Assembly (NCBI GenBank): GCA_002482715.1
Contig: DLGN01000415.1
Span: 1-5,297 of the forward strand
Origin: Oxalobacteraceae bacterium UBA7693
GTDB taxonomy: Bacteria; Pseudomonadota; Gammaproteobacteria; Burkholderiales; Burkholderiaceae_D
DNA: 5,297 nucleotides
Direction: 5' to 3'
Positions 1-5,297 of this stretch are shown in pieces. A model generated the notes under the pieces. That model made no database searches and was not told the DNA's origin. It saw only the letters and a program-made list of their open reading frames with translations. A program made the position numbers and the translations under genes. Positions within the stretch are counted from its first letter, which is position 1. The number at the start of each line of letters is the position of its first letter.

Positions 1-972
1 AAAGCCACTCGTTTATCTGCGGTCGGTGGCGTGGTATTGATAGTGACGGCGGTCGCAACAATGGCGATGATTGATAAGACTTTTAATCAAATATGGCAAG
101 TGAAGCGTTCACGCCCCTTAGTGCAACGTATTGTGGTTTATTGGGCAATTGTTACATTGGGGCCACTTTTAATCGGTATCTCCATGAGTGCGACTTCAAA
201 TTTATTCACTGCCACGAATGGATTGATGAAGTCTGTGCCTTTGGTCGGAACGATTTTTTACACCTCGGTTTCGGTTGCTTTTACAACCATTGCTTATACC
301 TTGTTGTATCTGACCGTGCCTAACCGTCCGGTTGATTGGCGTGATGCGGCATGGGGCGGAGTGGTAGCAGCGGTTGCATTCGAGATCGCAAAACGCCTGT
401 TTGCCATCTTCATTAAACAATTCCCGACATATACAGTGATCTACGGCGCGTTAGCTGCAGTTCCGATTTTTTTAATCTGGATTTATTTGTCTTGGTTAAT
501 TACCTTGTTTGGCGCTGTGATTGCCGCCTCTTTGCCCGTGGTGAAATTTGAGCGATGGTGGCATGTACCTAAAGCTGGCAGTGCTTTTGAGGATGCGATG
601 TCCATTTTGAGAATCATGGTGTCTGCTCGCAATTCGGATGCGGATGCGGCAATTGATGTTTTGCAGATTCGACGTCAGACCCGATTTGGCGTTGATGAAA
701 TTGAGGGATTGCTTGAGAAAATGTTGGAAGTGGGATGGGTTGCTAGGTTGGCTTCTGATGTTCCACTACAAAAACGTTCGTGGTGGCGAAAGCATAATAC
801 GGGCGCTGAGCGTTGGATATTAATTATGAATCCTGCTGCATTCACTTTAGCGGATGTGTATCGCCTATTTATTTTTGATACCAAGGCAGACTCACCATTG
901 GCGAATCGTGTGCATCAAGTAATTGGCGATGGTATGTCTGAAAGCTTATTTGAATATTTTAGCTTACGTTGA
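1..972 (+). CDS. YihY/BrkB-family inner-membrane protein, C-terminal part (5' end outside window)
   Basis: The reading frame is open from the first base, so the start codon lies upstream and 323 residues are visible. The ATG-like starts near base 31 are internal. The protein is a multi-spanning inner-membrane protein of the YihY/BrkB family (once misnamed ribonuclease BN), whose biochemical role is not established. Hydrophobic segments lie at about visible residues 6-24, 42-63, 75-100, 112-130 and 140-171. The family-like stretch TFNQIWQVKRSRPLVQR precedes the second, and VIYGALAAVPIFLIWIYLSW begins the last. After the membrane part comes a soluble tail of about 150 residues. It includes a segment (about 195-250, around RRQTRFGVDEIEGLLEKML) that reads like a winged-helix fold, and it ends with the motif FTLADVYRLFIFD. 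This tail fits the long betaproteobacterial form of roughly 400 or more residues, so I infer that about 80-100 N-terminal residues are missing. Family assignment is confident; function is unknown. Confidence 0.88.
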   Translation, partial: KATRLSAVGGVVLIVTAVATMAMIDKTFNQIWQVKRSRPLVQRIVVYWAIVTLGPLLIGISMSATSNLFTATNGLMKSVPLVGTIFYTSVSVAFTTIAYTLLYLTVPNRPVDWRDAAWGGVVAAVAFEIAKRLFAIFIKQFPTYTVIYGALAAVPIFLIWIYLSWLITLFGAVIAASLPVVKFERWWHVPKAGSAFEDAMSILRIMVSARNSDADAAIDVLQIRRQTRFGVDEIEGLLEKMLEVGWVARLASDVPLQKRSWWRKHNTGAERWILIMNPAAFTLADVYRLFIFDTKADSPLANRVHQVIGDGMSESLFEYFSLR

Positions 973-1016
973 TTTTATTTGGTTAATTTTAAAAAAGTAG
1001 ATTTTAATTCGGATTA

Positions 1017-1116
1017 TTCTGCATTGTGAAATGTTCTTTCCACATCGTGAAATCTTATAATGTGCTGCACCATAAAATAATTTCATTTTGAGGAAGGTTG
1101 TTTCGTATCATGAAAT
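1017..1116. repeat. Three related 16-bp operator-like boxes at 21- and 63-bp spacing
   Basis: Three similar boxes lie at 1017-1032 (TTCTGCATTGTGAAAT), 1038-1053 (TTCCACATCGTGAAAT) and 1101-1116 (TTTCGTATCATGAAAT). Boxes 1 and 2 agree at 13 of 16 positions, and boxes 2 and 3 at 12 of 16. Boxes 2 and 3 are imperfect inverted repeats with 6-bp arms (5 of 6 paired) around ATC. The start-to-start distances are 21 and 63 bp, close to two and six helical turns, so the boxes would face the same side of the DNA. They bracket a perfect TATAAT at 1056-1061. I infer binding sites for one regulator of aceA, but the regulator cannot be named from the sequence. Confidence 0.45.
1034..1061 (+). promoter_or_regulatory. 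Candidate upstream aceA promoter (perfect -10 TATAAT)
   Basis: A perfect sigma-70 -10 hexamer TATAAT lies at 1056-1061. The best-spaced -35 candidate, TTCTTT at 1034-1039 with a 16-bp spacer, is poor (2 of 6 matches). That pattern would suit an activator-dependent promoter. Two of the operator-like boxes cover the -35 and spacer region, and a third sits about 35 bp downstream of the expected start site near 1068. A transcript from here would carry a 5' leader of about 205 nt before aceA. Confidence 0.4.
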
Positions 1117-1160
1117 GTAAGTTGTATCTAATTGATTTGTAAGTGAAAAATATTTCTCCT

Positions 1161-1178
1161 ATGTCTTATATAAGACAT
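1161..1178. promoter_or_regulatory. Perfect 18-bp palindromic operator upstream of aceA
   Basis: ATGTCTTATATAAGACAT is an uninterrupted, perfect inverted repeat ending 95 bp before the aceA start codon. It abuts or overlaps the -35 region of the second candidate promoter. Symmetry of this length and position is typical of a dimeric repressor or activator site. From memory, cores of the form GTCTTATATAAGAC occur ahead of central-carbon genes in Burkholderiales and are thought to be read by GntR-type regulators; I could not check this. An upstream ATG that would extend aceA by 32 codons starts at the last base of this palindrome and is not a credible start. Confidence 0.6.
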
Positions 1179-1209
1179 TGTTGCGCTGCAAGGTTTGTCC
1201 TACTATAGA
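1178..1209 (+). promoter_or_regulatory. Candidate proximal aceA promoter
   Basis: There are two overlapping readings, each with a 17-bp spacer: TTGTTG (1178-1183) with TACTAT (1201-1206), and TTGCGC (1181-1186) with TATAGA (1204-1209). Each -35 matches 3 of 6 consensus bases and each -10 matches 4 of 6. Transcription would begin near 1213-1217, leaving a leader of about 60 nt. The match is weak, but the location immediately beside the 18-bp palindrome makes a regulated promoter plausible. Confidence 0.4.
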
Positions 1210-1262
1210 TCTCAAGGACGAACACTTTTTAAGCATTTATTTAAAACAGCAGCAATCACTTC

Positions 1263-1268
1263 AGGAGA
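1263..1268 (+). promoter_or_regulatory. Ribosome binding site of aceA
   Basis: AGGAGA ends 5 nt before the ATG at 1274. This Shine-Dalgarno sequence decides the start: the longer in-frame alternative from 1178 would add 32 residues that do not resemble any isocitrate lyase N-terminus and would begin inside the operator region. Confidence 0.85.
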
Positions 1269-1273
1269 AAACC

Positions 1274-2581
1274 ATGACGCAGAAACTCACACGCGAACAA
1301 CAAATTGCAGAAATCCAAAAAGATTGGGATACCAATCCACGTTGGACAGGCATCAAACGTAACTACACCGCAGAAGATGTGGTTCGTTTGCGTGGCTCAT
1401 TGCATGTTGAGCACACGATCGCTAAAACGGGCGCATTGAAACTGTGGGATTTGGTTAATAACGAGCCATTCGTGAATGCACTCGGCGCTTTGACCGGTAA
1501 TCAAGCGATGCAACAAGTTAAAGCGGGCTTGAAAGCGATTTACCTCTCGGGTTGGCAAGTGGCGGGCGATGCAAACGTCGCTGGTGAAATGTATCCAGAT
1601 CAATCCTTGTATCCGGCGAACTCAGTACCATTGGTCGTCAAGCGTATCAACAATACCTTGATCCGTGCAGATCAAATTCAATGGTCAGAAGGCTCTGGCG
1701 ATGTTGATTTCTTCGCGCCGATTGTTGCTGACGCAGAAGCTGGTTTTGGTGGTGTTTTGAATGCTTTCGAATTGATGAAAGCCATGATCGAAGCGGGTGC
1801 TTCTGGCGTTCATTTTGAAGATCAATTGGCCTCCGTCAAAAAATGCGGTCACATGGGCGGTAAAGTGTTAGTCCCAACTCGTGAAGCTGTAGAAAAATTG
1901 AACGCAGCACGCTTAGCTGCCGACGTTATGGGTACGCATACTGTCTTGTTGGCACGTACAGATGCCGAAGCGGCTGATTTGATCACATCTGATATCGATG
2001 ACAACGACAAGCCATTCTTGACGGGCGAGCGCACGGTTGAAGGCTTCTACAAAACGCATCCAGGTCTGCAACAGTCCATCTCTCGTGGTTTGGCTTACGC
2101 AGAGTATGCCGATATGATCTGGTGTGAAACAGGCAAACCGGATCTGGCTTTTGCTAAAGCATTTGCTGATGCCATTCATGCTAAATTCCCAGGTAAATTG
2201 TTGGCCTATAACTGCTCACCAAGCTTTAACTGGAAAAAGAATTTGGACGACGCAACGATCGCAAAATTCCAAAAAGAATTGGGCGCAATGGGTTACAAAT
2301 TCCAATTCATCACTTTGGCAGGCTTCCACGCATTGAACTACGGGATGTTCAATCTCGCACACGGCTACGCACGTCGCCAGATGTCTGCTTTCGTCGAGTT
2401 GCAAGAAGCAGAATTCGCAGCAGCAGAGAAGGGCTTTACTGCGGTGAAACACCAACGTGAAGTTGGCACTGGCTACTTTGATGCAGTGACACAGGTGATT
2501 CAACAAGGTCAGTCTTCAACGACTGCTTTGCATGGTTCTACTGAGGATGAGCAATTTTTTGATGCTAAGAAAGTCGCTTAG
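1274..2581 (+). CDS. aceA: Isocitrate lyase (glyoxylate shunt)
   Basis: The product is a 435-residue cytoplasmic enzyme that cleaves isocitrate to glyoxylate and succinate, the first step of the glyoxylate bypass. The length matches the Escherichia coli enzyme (about 434). The start MTQKLTREQQIAEIQKDW is supported by the Shine-Dalgarno sequence. The signature KKCGHMGGK lies at residues 189-197 with the catalytic cysteine at 191. The metal-binding stretch VADAEAGFGG has its aspartate at 153. The substrate-loop motif NCSPSFNWKK lies at 313-322, and SGWQVAGDAN occurs near the N-terminus. All key residues are present and the frame is intact. The C-terminus STEDEQFFDAKKVA runs slightly past the enterobacterial end. 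The gene stands alone, with no malate synthase or aceK beside it, between its own regulatory region and its own terminator. It is therefore probably monocistronic and controlled by carbon source through the upstream boxes. Confidence 0.98.
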   Translation: MTQKLTREQQIAEIQKDWDTNPRWTGIKRNYTAEDVVRLRGSLHVEHTIAKTGALKLWDLVNNEPFVNALGALTGNQAMQQVKAGLKAIYLSGWQVAGDANVAGEMYPDQSLYPANSVPLVVKRINNTLIRADQIQWSEGSGDVDFFAPIVADAEAGFGGVLNAFELMKAMIEAGASGVHFEDQLASVKKCGHMGGKVLVPTREAVEKLNAARLAADVMGTHTVLLARTDAEAADLITSDIDDNDKPFLTGERTVEGFYKTHPGLQQSISRGLAYAEYADMIWCETGKPDLAFAKAFADAIHAKFPGKLLAYNCSPSFNWKKNLDDATIAKFQKELGAMGYKFQFITLAGFHALNYGMFNLAHGYARRQMSAFVELQEAEFAAAEKGFTAVKHQREVGTGYFDAVTQVIQQGQSSTTALHGSTEDEQFFDAKKVA

Positions 2582-2608
2582 TAAATAAGTGTGATTTGAG
2601 TTGTAAGG

Positions 2609-2642
2609 GAGGCGGCATTGTGATTGTGCCGCCTCTTTTTTT
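2609..2642 (+). terminator. Rho-independent terminator of aceA
   Basis: A perfect 9-bp GC-rich stem, GAGGCGGCA (2609-2617) with TGCCGCCTC (2627-2635), encloses a 9-nt loop and is followed by seven T residues (2636-2642). It begins 27 bp after the aceA stop codon. On the minus strand the same hairpin lacks a T-tract, so it should work mainly for aceA and not for the convergent gene. Confidence 0.93.
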
Positions 2643-2685
2643 GCTACTATTGATGAGCATGTGAGCATCGAACTCTATTGCAATT

Positions 2686-3774
2686 TTATCTGACTGGCGA
2701 TTCCATATTAAACGTGATTTGCTGTACAAGATCACGCATAATCGTATTTTGAGGCAACTGTTTTGAATACAGTTGTGCACGTTCATTGAGTGCTTTGAGG
2801 TTCTTCTTTTGTTCGGCATTCTGTAGATGATCAATCAGATACTTACCTTCAGTCGCACTCAGAAAAACGATAATTTTACGTGGATCTAAATCAGGATTGT
2901 TTAAGTGTTTGAAAATTAACTCTTGATAAGTTTTTCCGGTCATGTCGATTTCCAGCATGGTGCTCGACTGCAGCCAATTACTGTAGCGAATTGAATCAAT
3001 GACGCTATATTCTCCGATTGCCAGAGGAAAATTGGGTTGGTTTTTTTCGAAGTGCAATCGTAAGACTTTCTTTATGCTGGGATCGAGTTTTTTGATCCTA
3101 GAAGCTTGGGTAAAGTTAGATATCAAAACTTCGTTTGCATAGCTGTTGTTGCCAGTGCTTAGAATCGCCAATAATTTGTGTTGATCAGTCGTTGGCGCAA
3201 ATGGCAATAAATGTGCGATTTCTCCTAGGTAACCATTTTCATCTAATAATTTTTTGTCGTAAGCATGCTTTAAGACTTCCACCGAGTCGCTAAAATAGCC
3301 TAGTCGGGAAAAAGTCAAAAGTGCTGCTAAGCAAATGTCTTTGTCGTTTGAGTTGATATGGTGGCGCAAGTCTTGCACGATCAGGTGGTTGGCATTACTT
3401 TTATTGTCGTAAGTGTATAAGATTCCCAACAGGCGTAATAAGGCGATTTTTTCTTCTTTCTTACTGTTCGATGCAAGTAAGTTGCGTATGCTTTCCACAT
3501 TTTTTGCAGTGATTGGTAAGCCTTTCGCTTGGATGGCGATGATGGTTTCGACGTTGCTCGAAAATAGATTCCCTATACCGATTAAACTATTTTTGTTGGA
3601 TTGATATTGATTTAACAGCCGCTGCCCTTCTTCCATTTGTTGTTGGCGTTTTTGTAAGAGTTGTGACGGGTGGTTTGTCTGGCATGCAAATGTGCAGCAG
3701 GAGACTGTCAGCATTCCAATCAATAACGAATGAGGAAACTTGAACTGATTTACAGGTTTTACTTGAATGTCCAT
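2686..3774 (-). CDS. Exported, probable lipoprotein with helical repeats; function unknown
   Basis: I do not recognise this 362-residue protein. The start chosen is the ATG at 3774, with AAGAGG 7 nt upstream. A GTG 18 bp further upstream is in frame, but it would swallow that ribosome binding site. Residues 1-14 are polar with lysines. A hydrophobic stretch (about 15-30, FPHSLLIGMLTVSCCTFAC) follows, containing cysteines at 26, 27 and 31. This looks like a type II signal peptide, although neither TVSC nor TFAC is a canonical lipobox. Residues 38-58 are rich in Q, K and E and could form a short coiled coil. From about 85 to 240 the sequence alternates amphipathic helices (for example KIALLRLLGILYTY and DICLAALLTFSRLGYF) in a HEAT/ARM-like pattern. 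I infer a cell-envelope scaffold or binding protein; no catalytic motif is visible. Sampled lines of this gene run about 38-40% GC against 57-58% in trpF. It is convergent with aceA and divergent from trpF. Confidence 0.72.
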   Translation of the reverse strand: MDIQVKPVNQFKFPHSLLIGMLTVSCCTFACQTNHPSQLLQKRQQQMEEGQRLLNQYQSNKNSLIGIGNLFSSNVETIIAIQAKGLPITAKNVESIRNLLASNSKKEEKIALLRLLGILYTYDNKSNANHLIVQDLRHHINSNDKDICLAALLTFSRLGYFSDSVEVLKHAYDKKLLDENGYLGEIAHLLPFAPTTDQHKLLAILSTGNNSYANEVLISNFTQASRIKKLDPSIKKVLRLHFEKNQPNFPLAIGEYSVIDSIRYSNWLQSSTMLEIDMTGKTYQELIFKHLNNPDLDPRKIIVFLSATEGKYLIDHLQNAEQKKNLKALNERAQLYSKQLPQNTIMRDLVQQITFNMESPVR

Positions 3775-3781
3775 ATGAGAA

Positions 3782-3787
3782 CCTCTT
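3782..3787 (-). promoter_or_regulatory. Ribosome binding site setting the lipoprotein start
   Basis: Read on the minus strand, AAGAGG lies 7 nt before the ATG at 3774. It supports that ATG over the in-frame GTG at 3792. Confidence 0.7.
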
Positions 3788-3803
3788 TGCACGCTGGCCT
3801 TTG

Positions 3804-3832
3804 ATAGAATTATGGTGATAATGATTTGTTAA
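3804..3832 (-). promoter_or_regulatory. Candidate promoter of the lipoprotein gene
   Basis: On the minus strand, TTAACA (3827-3832, 5 of 6 matches to TTGACA) is followed after 17 bp by TTCTAT (3804-3809, 3 of 6 matches to TATAAT). The predicted start site would be about 25 nt upstream of the ATG. The -10 is weak, so this is tentative. The remaining divergent spacer up to 3931 shows no convincing sigma-70 promoter for trpF. Confidence 0.3.
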
Positions 3833-3931
3833 TTGCGATTGCCGTCCATCGTTTTCAGTGCATTCGGTTAGTATTCCAAGGATAGCCTTAGTTCTTTCGT
3901 TAAACTATTTCACTTTTGATGTATTTATTTT

Positions 3932-4615
3932 ATGTCTTTTTCAAAAAAAACTCGAACAAAAATCTGTGGAATTACGCGAATAGAAGATCTGCGCGCTGTG
4001 GTCAATGCTGGTGCGGATGCACTCGGTTTTGTATTTTATCCACCAAGCCCGCGCTATCTGACGCCTGAAGCTGCGGCACCCTTAATTGCTGCAATTCCGC
4101 CATTCGTGACCTCGGTAGGCTTGTTTGTGAATGCTAGTCTTGAAGAACTGCAAACCGTCATCAAGCTGGCACCTATACAATTATTGCAATTTCACGGCGA
4201 TGAATCGGCACAAGAGTGTCATCGCTTGGCGAGTGCCGTGAACCGGCCTTTTATCCGGGCTTTTCGGGTAAAACCTGACACAAGCGCGGCAGATTTGTTA
4301 GAATGCGAGGCTGAATATCAAGCAGCTAGTCCTTTGTTTCAGGGCTTGTTGCTTGACACTTTCGTTGATAGTTTCGGTGGTAGTGGAAAGGTTTTTGATT
4401 GGTCTCTCATCCCAAAAGAACTCGCGCCTCGGGTCGTTTTAAGTGGTGGCTTGAGCGTACAAAACGCGACTGACGCAGTTGTGGGTGTACGGCCGTTTGC
4501 AGTGGACATCAGTAGTGGTGTCGAGCTGTCAAAAGGCGTGAAGGATGCAGCTAAGGTACGGGCATTTGTGCAAGCAGTGCGCTTGGCCGATAGCATGCCA
4601 GACAATCAAAATTAG
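3932..4615 (+). CDS. trpF: Phosphoribosylanthranilate isomerase
   Basis: The product is a 227-residue (beta/alpha)8-barrel enzyme that isomerises N-(5-phosphoribosyl)anthranilate to the deoxyribulose-phosphate form in cytoplasmic tryptophan synthesis. The first strand is KICGITR (10-16) with the catalytic cysteine at 12. It is followed by ADALGFVFYPPSPRYL (28-43), VGLFVN (62-67) and QFHGDE (86-91). LLLDTFVDSFGGSGK (139-153) carries the catalytic aspartate at 142. The phosphate-binding segments are LSGGL (170-174) and DISSGVE (192-198). The length is slightly above the usual 200-220 because of short tails. The ATG at 3932 is the only sensible start: an in-frame TGA lies at 3917 and the conserved strand begins nine residues later. 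No Shine-Dalgarno sequence precedes it, and codons 4-7 contain a run of eight A residues. trpB follows after 17 bp, so the two are probably one operon. In many Burkholderiales truA precedes trpF; here an unrelated divergent gene does. Confidence 0.97.
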   Translation: MSFSKKTRTKICGITRIEDLRAVVNAGADALGFVFYPPSPRYLTPEAAAPLIAAIPPFVTSVGLFVNASLEELQTVIKLAPIQLLQFHGDESAQECHRLASAVNRPFIRAFRVKPDTSAADLLECEAEYQAASPLFQGLLLDTFVDSFGGSGKVFDWSLIPKELAPRVVLSGGLSVQNATDAVVGVRPFAVDISSGVELSKGVKDAAKVRAFVQAVRLADSMPDNQN

Positions 4616-4621
4616 TTTTCC

Positions 4622-4626
4622 AAGGA
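4622..4626 (+). promoter_or_regulatory. Ribosome binding site of trpB
   Basis: AAGGA lies 6 nt before the ATG at 4633. It supports a start that gives TrpB an N-terminus about 30 residues longer than the E. coli protein. No other in-frame ATG, GTG or TTG occurs before the conserved region. Confidence 0.75.
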
Positions 4627-4632
4627 ATTCTC

Positions 4633-5297
4633 ATGAAAGAATTATCTCCTCTTGACGCTCATTTCGAGCGTCAACCAGTAGGCGCTCAAGCGCCAGCAGC
4701 GATTTATCATTCCGCCACCTATAATTTCCCCGATGCCAAAGGGCACTTTGGTATGTATGGGGGAACCTTTGTTTCAGAAACTTTGACCCATGCTTTGAAT
4801 GAGTTGAAGGATGCTTACGCTAAATACCAGCATGACCCGGAATTTTTAGAAGAGTTTCGTTACGAGCTCAAACATTTCGTCGGTCGCCCGTCACCTATCT
4901 ATCACGCTAAACGCTGGTCTGAGATCATGGGCGGTGCACAGATTTACTTCAAGCGTGAAGATTTGAATCACACTGGTGCCCACAAAATCAATAATGTGAT
5001 CGGTCAGGCTTTGTTGGCTAAACGCATGGGTAAGCCTCGCGTCATTGCGGAAACGGGTGCAGGTCAACATGGCGTAGCGACCGCGACGATTTGTGCGCGT
5101 TTTGGTTTGGAGTGTGTGGTGTACATGGGTTCTGAAGATGTAAAACGTCAGGCGCAAAATGTGTATCGTATGAAGCTTTTGGGAGCGACTGTGGTGCCAG
5201 TTGAATCTGGTTCTAAGACTTTGAAAGATGCCTTAAACGAAGCGATGCGCGATTGGGTCGCGAATGTGGATAACACCTTCTACATCATCGGCACGGT
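4633..5297 (+). CDS. trpB: Tryptophan synthase beta subunit (3' end outside window)
   Basis: The first 221 codons of the beta chain are visible. With TrpA it forms the alpha2-beta2 complex and, using pyridoxal phosphate, joins indole and serine to make tryptophan. The conserved part begins at FPDAKGHFGMYGGTFVSETL (32-51). NHTGAHKINN (112-121) contains the pyridoxal-phosphate Schiff-base lysine at 118. AETGAGQHG (139-147) carries the catalytic glutamate at 140, and GSEDVKRQAQNVYRMKLLGA (166-185) follows. The phosphate-binding glycine loop and the C-terminal domain lie beyond the window. The offset of about 31 from E. coli numbering (K87, E109) shows an N-terminal extension (residues 1-31, MKELSPLDAHFERQPVGAQA onward). 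It is translated from a good Shine-Dalgarno sequence. The gene lies 17 bp after trpF and is almost certainly cotranscribed with it; trpA would be expected downstream. Confidence 0.97.
   Translation, partial: MKELSPLDAHFERQPVGAQAPAAIYHSATYNFPDAKGHFGMYGGTFVSETLTHALNELKDAYAKYQHDPEFLEEFRYELKHFVGRPSPIYHAKRWSEIMGGAQIYFKREDLNHTGAHKINNVIGQALLAKRMGKPRVIAETGAGQHGVATATICARFGLECVVYMGSEDVKRQAQNVYRMKLLGATVVPVESGSKTLKDALNEAMRDWVANVDNTFYIIGT

Noticed and set aside
973..1010. AT-rich inverted sequence after the YihY-family gene as a terminator
   Set aside because: The possible stems are entirely A/T pairs with no GC core and no proper T-tract after a hairpin.
1178..1273. 32-codon N-terminal extension of aceA from an upstream ATG
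   Set aside because: It begins inside the palindromic operator, has no ribosome site, and its residues do not resemble isocitrate lyase N-termini. The ATG at 1274 has a good AGGAGA.
2655..2668. Short direct repeat GAGCAT-GT-GAGCAT between aceA and the lipoprotein gene
   Set aside because: It is only two 6-bp units with no further copies. It forms at best a four-base-pair hairpin and has no T-tract on the minus strand, so it is not a credible terminator or repeat element.
3876..3891. Small hairpin CCAAGG-ATAG-CCTTAG upstream of trpF as an attenuator
   Set aside because: The stem is four contiguous pairs plus one beyond a mismatch. There is no T-tract after it, and no tryptophan-rich leader peptide is present in the spacer.
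4339..4605. Long minus-strand open frame inside trpF, and similar open frames opposite aceA and trpB
   Set aside because: These are antisense shadows of strongly conserved genes, with no ribosome sites and no recognisable protein features.
1..5297. Search for CRISPR arrays, tRNA or rRNA genes, insertion sequences, toxin-antitoxin or defence modules
   Set aside because: I saw no spaced identical repeats, cloverleaf-like sequences, transposase motifs or paired small ORFs. Apart from one unknown lipoprotein gene, the window is housekeeping metabolism and a conserved membrane protein.

Overview
The window reads as ordinary chromosomal DNA from a betaproteobacterium. The isocitrate lyase, the long-form YihY-family protein and the trpF-trpB pair look like those of Burkholderiales. 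The moderate GC content (high 30s to high 50s percent in the lines I counted) would fit a lower-GC Oxalobacteraceae member such as an Undibacterium-like organism. That placement is from memory of sequence flavour, not from a search.

Layout from left to right. Positions 1-972 (+) hold the C-terminal part of a YihY/BrkB-type inner-membrane protein whose start lies outside the window. Positions 973-1273 are a 301-bp regulatory region in front of aceA. It contains a perfect TATAAT box, three related 16-bp boxes spaced 21 and 63 bp apart, a perfect 18-bp palindrome, and a second candidate promoter next to that palindrome. Positions 1274-2581 (+) are a complete isocitrate lyase gene (aceA), followed by a strong intrinsic terminator at 2609-2642. 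Positions 2686-3774 (-) encode an exported, probably lipid-anchored, helical-repeat protein of unknown function, convergent with aceA. Its 5' region is shared with the divergent tryptophan genes. Positions 3932-4615 (+) are trpF and 4633-5297 (+) are the first 221 codons of trpB, separated by 17 bp and almost certainly cotranscribed.

Functionally, AceA is the entry enzyme of the glyoxylate shunt, used when cells grow on acetate or fatty acids. TrpF and TrpB carry out the third step and the last step of the conversion of anthranilate to tryptophan. The two groups are not functionally linked; the unknown lipoprotein gene simply lies between them.

I found no RNA genes, CRISPR array, insertion sequence, attachment site, toxin-antitoxin pair or defence system. 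The parts most worth following up are the dense operator-like architecture upstream of aceA and the unrecognised lower-GC lipoprotein gene beside the trp genes. I see no convincing evidence for a novel multi-gene system.
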